Origin: Sipunculus nudus
Lineage: Eukaryota > Annelida > Sipuncula > Golfingiida > Sipunculidae
Reading direction: 5' to 3'
DNA length: 64,000 nt
Assembly (NCBI GenBank): GCA_026874595.1
Contig: CM049318.1
Location: 44,560,456-44,624,455, forward strand
The translations under genes and the position numbers were made by a program. The notes under the pieces are model-generated. The model saw only the letters and a program-made list of their open reading frames with translations. It did not search any database and was not told where the DNA came from. How positions within the stretch are numbered: position 1 is the stretch's first letter; the number at the start of each line of letters is the position of its first letter. Positions 50,980 to 60,992 of this stretch are shown piece by piece.

Positions 50980-51884
50980 GAACAGTATTAACACCAACAC
51001 ATATTTTCATCTTTTATTATTAATGTGAAATTTGATGTATTTTCAGATCTAGAAATTCAGTTTCTAAATGTTTGATGAAGATCAACAGTGACTGAGTTCA
51101 GTGTTGCTGTGTTTCTCAGACATCATGATGCATGCAGGCATATGGAATGAAGAAAGTCATCAGGGAACAGTATTGACTGTAGACTCTTGTTTCATCATTT
51201 TATGAGTCAGGTATCCATGACACTGCACTTCCAGAGTACTTCAAACATATGTTAATCATTTCCAGCTTCAGCAGAAAGGGAGATAAAGTGATTAACTCTG
51301 TTTGTATACCTGTCTATCTGTCCATTTTTAAATTATCAGTAATTGTGAATTCAATTTCCTGAAATTCAATTTTTAGCATTGGACTCTAGAATATCTTACT
51401 TGTATATATATGTTTTTAAATGGAGGTTTGTGTCGTCAGTTGTGCAGTTACAAGTTGTGTACTGCATGCATGATTTAATTATATGTTACATTGTTATTTT
51501 ACTGGACTTATTAAACAATTATTTTTATAAATATAATGCTCTTGTTTTGTGTCTACCATTTCAGACAAAAGGTTGATGTATGAATGCAAGCTGGTTATCA
51601 GAGCACTTGTACTGCCACACAAAGTGATATTTCCAATTTCATTACATTTCTACAATCAGAGGAACAGCAGTATCATGCAAAGTGCAAATTGTGTTTTATT
51701 TTGTTCATTTGACTGGCTGAGTTTGACATTACTTGGTACAAAGGTATATTTAATTCTTTTTCACCATGATATTTGAGCACACTGCATCACAATTTTATGC
51801 ACAATTTTTTTGGTGTTAGTTGTTTTCAGGCAATTGTGGCTGAATTCAACTGCATTTTGTAACCATTTCATATTTTGCTAGGGT
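50401..51884. other. Interior of the CACTC element; a weak coding-like stretch
   Basis: A (TA)n tract occupies 50917-50975. After a polypyrimidine-AG at 51564, the frame QAGYQSTCTATQSDISNFIT then FLQSEEQQYHAKCKLCF (about 51584-51694) looks protein-like, with acidic and Cys residues, and ends at a TGA near 51710. It could be a later exon of the 43067-49451 gene, but there is no convincing link. Confidence 0.3.
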
Positions 51885-52187
51885 ATTCAGTTGGTTCCTT
51901 CTTAACCAATTTTCTTGGTTGATTTTAACCAATATGGTCATCTGAATCAAATTGGTTGATTCAGTATTGGTTGTTTTCAACCATTTTTGTTGGTTGATTT
52001 CAACCAATCACATGGTTGATTTCAACCAGTCACATGGTTGATTTCAACCAAAAAAATTGGTTGAAAAATCAACCAATAGGGATCGGTTGAAATCAACCGG
52101 TTAATTGGTTGGACACATATCAACCGAGAAGACCGGTTGATTTCAACCAATTTTTTGGTTGAATTTAACCGATCCATTTTTAGAGTG
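51885..52187. repeat. Right terminus with dense GGTTGATTTCAACC repeats
   Basis: About 20 half-sites TTGGTTGA or TCAACCAA occur in both orientations, many paired as GGTTGATTTCAACC palindromes (e.g. 51996-52060 three times). The terminus is GGATCCATTTTTAGAGTG in effect, closing the inverted repeat with 42794. The array is denser than at the left end. Confidence 0.88.
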
Positions 52188-52188
52188 T

Positions 52189-52674
52189 AGTGGCGTCAAT
52201 TTTTCTTCCAGGGTGGGGGGGGGGGGATGACTTTGTATACACACACACATATAGACTTTTTCAGTGTCTGCGAGTGACATATTCAAATATATATATATAT
52301 ATATATATAGAAGGTAGAGTTACCCTCCGATGTAAAGTGCTCTATGGCCTATACAGACTAGGCCAGAGCGGTATAACTTTGAAGAAAAATCTCTGAAGAA
52401 AAACTTATATACTTAATCATATTTCTAATAATTATAGTGTTTTAGAAAATAAGTAATTTTGTAAATTCTAAGCAAGGTTTAAATATAACATTGTTTAATT
52501 GTTTAGTAAATGGATCAAAATATATTAATAGATTAATATATTTCATTTGCAGTATTGTAATATTACTCTTTGAAAAGTGGGGGGGGGGATGATTACATTG
52601 ACCATCCCCCCACCTTCCCAAGAAGTGAGGGGGGGGGTATATATACCCCCACCCCCTATATTGACGCCCCTGCT
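52189..52674. mobile_element. hAT-like MITE, ends GGCGTCAAT, next to the CACTC element
   Basis: The left end AGTGGCGTCAATTTTTC and the right end, as reverse complement AGGGGCGTCAATATAGG, match over the inner GGCGTCAAT and continue into G-rich tracts (52213-52225; right, C-rich 52646-52656). Two more hAT-like ends, AGGTGCAGATCCAGGGG (53284) and TAGTGCCGGATCCAGAGG (54265), lie downstream. The target duplication cannot be seen because the CACTC element inserted at its left edge. Confidence 0.5.
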
Positions 52675-53497
52675 TTCACCGTCCCTTATAGCTAATTAAC
52701 GTCTTTAGATACCACGGTAATCCAGATCATTGCGTTTCTTCGTACATTAACAAGGGCGATGTTTGCGATCACATGTCATACATAATGAACTCGTTGTCTT
52801 TGCAAGGTCGTGGTTTACACCTCGGTGACGTTTCGTTTAGATGATATGAAGCACGAGATCTTAACGTTGCTAACGACTGTAAATCCCCTTCAAGGGTCCA
52901 CGAAAAGCTGGAGGTTTTTTTGAGCACTGGAGGAGAAACTCGGTCAAAACCTCAATCGCGGCGAAACTTAAAAAAGTTGACAATGTCATGACGATGGCCG
53001 CTCCCCCAACAGTCCTATCATAAAGACGCTCATGGAACTTGGAGTCATTAACAAGATATCCGGAAAATAAGGCGCAATGATCGGGGAAATAATTATTTAG
53101 TAATTAGTTTGCTTTCGCATAATGTTGTCACCGTGCCGCATATTTCCAAACATTTGACCTCGTGACCCAGACGATACGTCTCTTCCTGTTGGCAAGTCCA
53201 CATAGAAGTGGTTTATTGTTACCGGTTGCTTAAAATCGTGTACCTTTAAAGCATTACCTTTTTAAATACATAAATAAATTACAGGTGCAGATCCAGGGGG
53301 AGGGTCAGGAACTTTTTAAGACTTTAAACCTGCTAAGAGGAACACCTCAAAACCTAATTTAAGCCAAACCAACCTTTTTTTAAAAAGAGCATAAGCGAAA
53401 ACGTCGGATAAACTTGCGTGAAAGATTCAAAGCGGTGGCTTAATTTTTGCAAAATGCGGACATATTTTAAAATTGGGAAATCATTATATCCGAGCTT
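52675..53497. other. No gene identified; evenly composed DNA
   Basis: 52690-53060 is less A+T-rich than its surroundings and not repeated elsewhere here, but no frame of useful length is open. A hAT-like end begins at 53284. Confidence 0.4.
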
Positions 53498-53940
53498 GGA
53501 CTCGAGTCCGGACTCGAGTCCACTTATTTCTAAAGGGAATTGGACTTGGAGGTAGGCTAGCTCGCGAGTTATTAAGACAGGTCCATCTCGAGTCCAGTAG
53601 AAAAAAAATACTCTGTCACATACTATAAGACATATGCAAGTGCAAACTATACCAACAATATATATATATATATAGAGCACCATTTACATCCCAAAGTTTA
53701 GCTCTGCACCAGGAGCTAAATATTATTAATCATAATTTAACAGCATTTGTAAAATAACATAAAACCTTACATGATGAGCTGAAATTTCCATTTTATATTT
53801 CTTTTTAAGGATATTTGTACATGACTCGGACTTGACTCGAGCTACAAATGACTCGGACTCGAAAAATGTGGACCTGGACTCTTAAGTTCATTGTGTCAGA
53901 CTCGGATAGTGTGGACTCGACTACATCATCTCTCGTATTT
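53498..53940. repeat. Palindromic GGACTCGAGTCC cluster
   Basis: GGACTCGAGTCC occurs twice in tandem at 53498-53521, then CGAGTC or GACTCG forms recur at 53588, 53825-53865 and 53905-53922 in both orientations. The two clusters flank ~300 bp of A+T-rich sequence, suggesting the ends of a decayed inverted-repeat element. Confidence 0.5.
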
Positions 53941-54339
53941 GGGATAAAACTATAAACTGGTCTATCAACTGGTGCTTATTAATGAACGGGTAGGATAGCT
54001 AGTGGACATATTATAAGATTTATGGAGATCGATTAAATTACTACAGTAGAGCACTGTTTTTCGGGTTTTTTTTCCCGAAATTTAAAATCGGGAACCGAAA
54101 ATTTATTCGTATTTACGAAATATTTTTCAAGCATGTAATATTTCAAATGATTTTTGTAATTAAGAGTCACAAGGGCCTGCAGTCAGGTGTTTAAGCCACT
54201 TAGTGACCTTAACTCATTAGTTCTGGGCCGATGTTGTCGCCAGGCAAAGGTGTGAAAACTACTAGTGCCGGATCCAGAGGGGGTGCTGATGACGAAAAAA
54301 CTTGCTAAAACTTGCATAACTGGGTAACCCGGTTAATAC

Positions 54340-54653
54340 GGTCCAAATGGCCGAAACTGCAAGTACAATGGCGATGGGTCTCGAAACAGTGTCGTTCACA
54401 AGATCGAGTTCGGCTCTCGAATGGCATGGCTGGGTCTCCGCTGCTGGGATCGGTGGAGGGAATGTAGGTTGCTTCTGGCTTTGCGGCTGTGGATGCTGTA
54501 GCTTTCCTGAAAGATCACCGACTCGGGATGGACGGTGGTGACCTTTGTGGCTCCCTGCTTGGCTTGGTGTGGCATTGCGACTGTTGGCTCGGAGAACACG
54601 CTTAAGGAGCGCACAGGGCTGAGGTCTTTACCGCAGCAACCTGTAGCTGAACC

Positions 54654-54680
<27 letters not shown>
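54340..54680. other. G+C-rich segment of unknown nature
   Basis: 54347-54541 has an open plus frame (MAETASTMAMGLETVSFTRS...) and the minus strand is open over 54396-54746. Neither peptide is recognisable and they cannot both be real. It ends at a C-tract (54651-54670) followed by (AC)n. It could be an exon or a CpG-rich remnant. Confidence 0.25.
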
Positions 54681-54684
<4 letters not shown>

Positions 54685-54917
54685 AGCTGGAAACATTTTT
54701 TTTTATCAGAGAAGATTTTCTTTACATTATTTTCAGTTGCCGTCATACAAATGTCATCCTTTCAACTGAAAAACAAAAGTTGTAAACCCAAGGAATCGTT
54801 AGGAGAGACGAATGTCTACACCAGGATTAGGCATCTTTTTATTCTCCCGCCGTTAAGAGAGAGGACTAACTACTAAAATGGTCCGCGTCTGTCGGTTTCT
54901 CCGTCTTTACGACAGGG

Positions 54918-55410
54918 CCTTGTGTGGCTTATTTTAGGTATAAACCAACCAAGTGTGACTTTTTTTCCTTGTGTGGCTAGCCACACAAAACAGATTTTTT
55001 TTAAAGTTCAGAACAGCCTTGTGCATATTTCTAACCAAATTTGTAAAAAAGTCACACAAGGGATTCTGTCCGTCATGATCCCTGTTGGACATCTAAGTAG
55101 TCCATGTCCATCCAATAGATGTTGTACAGAAACATCACGTTGCGCCATCTACAGATATATTTTGAGCCAATCAGATGCCTTTAGTTATGGCGGTATTTTT
55201 ATGACGCATGCCATCTGCAAATTATTTTGAGCCAATCAGAGGCCTTTATTCCTGGCGTGATTTTTATGACACAAGGGTTCAAAGGTAAAAAGCCACACGA
55301 GGGAGAATTGTTAGTACACTTTTGAAAAAGCCACACAAGGAACAAAAAGCCACACAAAGGAAAAACAAAAGCCACACATGGGAAAAAAGCCACACAAGAA
55401 AAAAGACACA
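54918..55410. mobile_element. Inverted-repeat element with GCCACACA ends
   Basis: CTTGTGTGGCTTATTTTAGG at the left and several AAAAGCCACACAAGG units at the right (55320-55405) are inverted relative to each other. A further palindrome, TGTGTGGCTAGCCACACA, is at 54972. A short internal direct repeat, TTTTGAGCCAATCAGA, occurs at 55161 and 55227. Exact termini and target duplication are not determined. Confidence 0.5.
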
Positions 55411-56714
55411 CTGTATCGATTATAACCTGGTCCAGGATGCATAGGTGACAAACTTACAAGTATCTGAGTTGATGAAAAATATTCTTTATTGTAACTATAC
55501 AAGAGAGGGAATGCCAGGCCCGTGCTCAGGGCATGGTCCCCAGATTCTAACTACTTCTCTCCCCCCCCCCCCCCCCCCCCAACAACATCTTCAATCAAAA
55601 TTCATAAACCATTTGTAAACCAACCAGAGATTTCCCTGACGTGTCACAACAGATGCAATTAAAGAAAGGTGTGCACAGGAGCTCAATGAAAGTGCAATTA
55701 GACTGAATAGAGTTCCCATGTAATCAAGGCTAAGCAATTACAGTCATTATGTAAAATACCTGGCAACTCAGCTCTGACATTTGAAAACACAAAGTCCCAA
55801 TTAACTTAAACACCTGCAACTTGCATAATATATAATCATGATGAAATACAGAGAGTGAGAATTGTAGTAATAGACTGGCCCTTAGTACATTACAACACAA
55901 GGGCAAAGGCACACAAGGTTGACCATAACTGATGCAACACTTTCCTATAGTTAAACAAATGGCCGGGGACCATTGTGGGCCGAGGTCTTTGTTGTATTTT
56001 AAAATAATCAGTTGGGCATTTTCCAACATTGGTTATAGACGTTAAAAATTTCGATCTACATGATCTATGAACCGTGGCTACCTCAAGCATTTCTCATGCA
56101 ATGTTCCAGCTGTCCTTGGGCTTAGACATCTTGCTTGTGAACATGATTAAGCGTTTAAATTAAAATGAAGCATTTTCACTTCTCTTTATCTTAGAAATAA
56201 AAATGATTTATTCTTTTGAACAAAACGTCAATATATTACCGATTAAATAAAAAATAATAAACAGTGTCAGATTATACATACATCATAGCTTTTGATTTTT
56301 ATGATAGGCAATGCAAATTTACTGCCTCATCATAAATAACATGTGTAGGGGACTGGGATTTTGGTTGTATATATCAGTTGGAATTCTCAATGGGGTATCT
56401 GTTTTTTTAATTATTTGTCCTTGTCGCTCTTTAAAAGGAAAAATGCACAAGAAACTTTAGTCAACTGACAGTGTTTAATACCTATAGCATCGTTATATGA
56501 AAGATATATTATCGATTACAAATGTATAAATTAACAAATATATACTAGGATGCAAACGATAATGCATAAATATGCGAACGAAAGAAATGCATTTTAAAAC
56601 TCAGACGTACATAAAACAGAAATATGACGTTTGAACGTATAAAAGCAAGTTATAGACTTGTTACAGGTGCCCCTTTTTATTGGTGAGCACAAGTCTTACA
56701 GATGTCCTTTTTAT
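55411..56714. other. No gene or repeat identified
   Basis: A C-tract lies at 55561-55580. The rest is A+T-rich with only short overlapping frames on both strands, none recognisable. Confidence 0.45.
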
Positions 56715-57110
56715 TGTGTGACACGGGCAAAACTCGTGTCGTAGCGGCCTCGCCTGGCCGGGTGTTGCACTCTCAGTTTAATCCGTACTGGTTGATCTCT
56801 CGCGGAGTGTAACAGCTCGCTGCCGTGCCTGTCTCGAATGTTCGCGTCTTTGCACGTGTAAGGTTCTTTAGATTGTTCGAGAAATGAAAAATTCTCGGCT
56901 TGAGGTGAAAAGTTATATAACAGTGGTGGTATCCAGGTACTGTGCACTTTGTTTATTAGGCTGTGTGATTATATTGATTTGCTGTTATACTGTTGTTGTA
57001 CTGTGTAATTGTATTGATTTAGTGTATTGTAATGTTAGGGTTGTTTTAAGAATAAATTATAGTTATTTGCTAACAAAAAAACACTGACTACTTTATTCAT
57101 TCCCCTAGAC
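56715..57110 (+). mobile_element. Possible solo LTR or LTR fragment
   Basis: TGTGTGACACGGGCAAAACT begins a stretch that is G+C-rich for ~170 bp, then T-rich, with an AATAAA at 57050 and a CA near 57109. Start with TG, internal polyadenylation signal and length fit an LTR, but no second copy, primer site or target duplication is visible. Confidence 0.25.
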
Positions 57111-57614
57111 ATTTCACGCTGCCTAGTGTTGCAGGATCTGATTTTTTTTATCTCCATTACAAAATTTGTGTTCACCACGCATACGTGATCTGTTGATATT
57201 AGGTTCCGTGACAGACAAATGAAGCAACGGCACACATGGAAAAGTAATTTAAGCTATACCAGTTATTCAAAATAAACGCTGGTGAGTAACATCTCAAAAA
57301 GTAGTCAGAGAATAATATTAAAGCATGAGTTGGTCGTTTATCTTTTTCAATGATGTTTAATGCACTTAAATGTTTATATGTAGCTGTGTCTTTATTTATG
57401 ACTGATCAGTTGTTTGAGATTAAATAATGAATGAAATGTTTACATGATACTACTAACAATCTTAAAACTTGAAAATGATATCATATAACCCAGCTGGTAT
57501 AGTAAATGATTCGAAAAGGTATTATTTTATCAAATGACATATCGATACACATCGGGCAGATTTAATATTTTTAATGGTTGGTTAAAGAATGAGAATCGTT
57601 TCTAGCTTCTTTTC

Positions 57615-58241
57615 ATGATATTTATATGTTTACAGCTCAAACAGGTATTGATAGCTCTAGAGATATACTTTATGGTCGACCATATATATGAAGGGGATGG
57701 CCATACTATGGCACCAATCACTATCTGCACGGTCCAGCCACTAAATCTGGAGTCAAATCGCTTATATGCGCAGTATCTGTCAGATGATTCTAGTGTTATA
57801 ATAATCTGTATATACTTGCCATGTGATAATCGTTCGCAGACTAATGTTGATGAGGAGTTTATTGAAACCTTAAATAAGCTCCGACAAGCACTCGAAATAT
57901 ACAATGCGAATCCCATTATTATTACTGGTGACTGTAATGTGGACTTAGGAAGGCATAAAATGCAGTCATACAATCTATATTTTGCTTGGAATAGCCCGCC
58001 GGCTCTTGATCACTTCATTTGCTCTAGTGATATTTACAGATCAATTTGTCATATAGGAATTATAGATGACCCATCGAATGCCTCTAAGCACAATCCGGTG
58101 CTTATGAAATGTGATATTGAGGAAGGAAAATACTTCAGAATTAATTGTGATATGCCCCCAAAACGTGATCAGGTTGACTGGTTTAATGCCTCTGAGGGTG
58201 CGATTCAGGGAAACAAAAACACAATCAATATAAAACTAGAA
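57615..58241 (+). pseudogene. Non-LTR retrotransposon AP-like endonuclease domain, truncated
   Basis: The frame carries IICIYLPCDNRS (about residues 62-73), ITGDCNVDLGR (103-113), LDHFICSSDIY (131-141) and NASKHNPVLM (155-164), the order seen in the endonuclease/exonuclease/phosphatase domain at the N-terminus of LINE ORF2. Its role is to nick target DNA for target-primed reverse transcription. The N-terminal catalytic blocks are missing, the spacing between GDCNVD and LDHF is too short, and the canonical SDH near the end is SKH, so the catalytic Asp is lost. The LINE is cut at 58241 by element O; residues after about 209 are repeat sequence. No reverse transcriptase is present. Confidence 0.88.
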
Positions 58242-60992
58242 AACGAGTGGCCCATGGGCCATAACGCTCATCTGAACTTGAAAATACAAAGGGTGTATTT
58301 TAAGATGTATTTGGATTCAATTAATATTTGTAAGACTGCCCCATTGGGATGGACCGACTCTTAATTATGTCGAGGTTGAAGAGGACGGTCACCTGTTAAA
58401 TGAAAGTATACAGGCAGTGTTCAAATTGTCCATACCAACAATTTCATTTTGGGTGAATTTAAATCTGTCTTAAAAAATTAAAACAAGTTACCCATGGGTC
58501 ATGACGCTCAGCTGACTGACATGTTGACAATATGCCCTTGCACAGGCAACTAATTAGGAAAATGTAGGTGGCATCATCGTTCATACATACTAGCTTAAGT
58601 TTATCAAGACCCATAAGCACACCAAATTTGATCACAACCAGCCTTTCCCGAGGAATCTGGCAATTCGTGTGTATTTTGTATTATATCTGGGGTGCTCAAA
58701 CATACCCCAAAAACTCTTAGAATAAAGTTCAGAGTGACCCAATTTCAGGTTTCTGGGGAGAAAATTTCCGGGTCCAACGGTAACGATTTGTGCCGTACTT
58801 TGGTATAAAATTTTCAATTATCCGGGGGGGGGGGGTGATTATAAGCCCCATAGCTAAGAGAATATGGGTAACAGAGACGTAATTTCACGTTTCCAAGGAG
58901 ACATTTCATGGACCTCCCTGGATTTTAAGTTAAAAGATTCTAGGTCCAATGGTTATGATTTGTGTCCTGTTAATGGATGACTGCATCTTTAATGGTCTAA
59001 AAAAGTAGAGAAAAAAATTGCTAAAATTCTAAAAAAAAAAACAAAACAGTAGGCGCCACCAGTCTGCAGGAACTGATGCAACGCTCAATGATGAATATGC
59101 ATACAAAGAATCATGGTGATCAATGCATTAGTTGTTCAGATACTTGAGCTTTTGTTATGAAATTTTTAATTTTCCCTTGGGGGGGGGGGGAGGGATACTT
59201 CTTAGCCCCGTATCTCGGAGAATATGGGTTACATAGACCTAATTAAAGGGTTCCAGGGAGATTCTGCAATATAGGTATACCAAACCTGAGGACAAAATGT
59301 GGGGTACTTCAAAAGTTATGGGGCTCACAAAAATGTCATACCAGTATTTCTGCAGATTTGACCGTGAAGATGAAGGTCACGGTCACTTTTTTTTTAACTT
59401 TTCATTGATTTAAGTAGGAACAATTGCTGTACCAAATTTAAGTACAGAATGTGGAATACTTCAAAAGATATGGGGTTCACTAAAAAAGGAGATGATAGTC
59501 AAGGTCACCGGTTTTCAAAATCTTCCAAGAACATGACAGAAACAATATGTGTGCCAAATTTGAGGACAAAATGTGGACGACTTCAAAAGGTAGCCACCAG
59601 TCTACAGGAACTGATGAAGCACTCCATGATCAAAAACAGAGACCTAATTTCAGGTATCCATGAAGACTTTTCATGGACCTATTTAGATGATAAGTTAGAA
59701 GATTCTAGGTCAAACAGTGATGATCTTTGCCCTGTTAACAGATGAAGCTTAATTTGAATGGTCTAAAAATAATGAAAAAATTCGTGAACATTTTTTATGG
59801 GTAACAGAGACCTAATTTCGGGTATCCATTAAGACTTTTCATGGACCGCTTTAGATGATAAGTTAGAAGATTCTAGGTCAAACAGTGATGATTTGTGCCC
59901 TGTTAACCGATGAAGCTTTATTTGAATGGTCTCAAAATAGTAAAAAAAAAATTCGTAAAAATTCGAAAAAATACAGGCGGAGCCACCAGTCTACGGGAAC
60001 TAAAGAAACAGTCTATGATCAGTAAGCATGCAAAGAATTATTGTGATCAATGCATTAGTTATTCAGATACTGTAGCGTTTGTATAAAAAATTTTAATTAT
60101 TCTTTGGGGTACTTTCGAGCCCCGTAGCTTGGAGGATATTTGTAACAGAGACCTAATTTCAGGTTACCAAGGATATTTTTAATGAGCTCACTAGATGTCA
60201 AGTATAAAAGTTCTAGGTCCAGCGGTTACGATTTGTGCCTTTTTAACAGATGAGGCTTTATATGAAGGTCTCAAAAATAGAGAAAAAAAGTGTGAAAATT
60301 CGAAAAAAAAATACAGATGGCGCCACCAGTCTGCAGGAACTAAAAACAGTCCATGATCAGTAAGCAAGCAAAGAATCATGGTGATTCGTTGTTCAGCTAA
60401 TGGAGCTTTTGTATCAACTTTTCAATTATTCTGGGGGGTACTTCAAAGCCCCATAGCTCAAAGAATATGGGAATCAGAGACCCAATTTCAGGTTTCCTTG
60501 GAGACTTTGAATGGACCTCCCTGGATGTCAAGTGAAAAGATTCTAGGTCCAGCTGTTACATTTTGTACCTCGTTAACAGACAGAGACGGACAGACAAAGA
60601 GTGATCGCTTTAGTTCACATTACTTGGAGTCAGCTGAGCTAAAAACAGTAAAAAATTACAGCTGGCGCCACCAGTCTACACAAACTGTTGAAACATTTAT
60701 TGATCAGCATCCATGCAAGAAATCATGGTGATTAATGCATTAGTTTTTCAGACACTTCAGCTTTTGTATCAAATTTTCCATTTTTCGGGGGGGGGGGGGG
60801 GGGGTGTTACTTCTGAGCCCCATAGCTCGGAAAATATGGGTGACAGAGACCTAAATTCATGTTTCCAAGGAGACTTTTCATGGGCCACCCTGGTTGTCAA
60901 GATACAAAGTTCTAGGTCCTGTCATTACGATTTGTGCCCTGTTAACAGATGAACACATCTTTAAAGGTCTAAAAAATAGAGAAAAAAATCTT
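58242..60992 (+). mobile_element. Element O, inserted in the LINE and itself holding P
   Basis: It starts AACGAGTGGCCCATGGGCCA, TAACGCTCATCTG, directly after the LINE frame. It is interrupted by P at 58482 and continues after 60644 with a G-type monomer (GGCGCCACCAGTCTACACAA, ATATGGGTGACAGAGACCTA), then is cut by Q at 60993. A G-tract is at 60787-60803. Its own 3' end was not found. Confidence 0.65.
58482..60644 (+). mobile_element. Element P, G-type, nested in O
   Basis: It starts AACAAGTTACCCATGGGTCA, TGACGCTCAGCTGAC and ends GTCAGCTGAGCTAAAA. It contains four to five ~340-bp monomers (GGCGCCACCAGTCTGCAGGA at 59050, relatives at about 59590, 59990, 60317), mixed with a piece of the GAAGATGAAGGTCACGG repeat (59280-59560). 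The GACA tract before the hairpin is short (60583-60598). G-tracts at 58824 and 59178. Confidence 0.8.

Larger units (their letters stand above)
42794..52187. mobile_element. 9.39-kb CACTC-ended DNA transposon with a spliced gene
   Basis: The left end is CACTCTAAAAACGGATTGGT; the right end as reverse complement is CACTCTAAAAATGGATCGGT. Both are flanked by TA (42792-42793 and 52188-52189). Many TTGGTTGA units in both orientations fill the first ~150 bp and last ~300 bp, as subterminal arrays do in CACTA (EnSpm) elements. Inside are a multi-exon gene fragment (43067-49451), a nested minus-strand AGCTCAG-family element (46374-48886), a small hAT-like MITE (45473-45590) and TA tracts. A CACTA-like origin is inferred from ends only; no known transposase is visible. 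A second left end starts at 63796. Confidence 0.8.

Noticed and set aside
55890-57235. Several 60-100 codon frames on either strand
   Set aside because: They overlap one another on opposite strands and show no recognisable motif.
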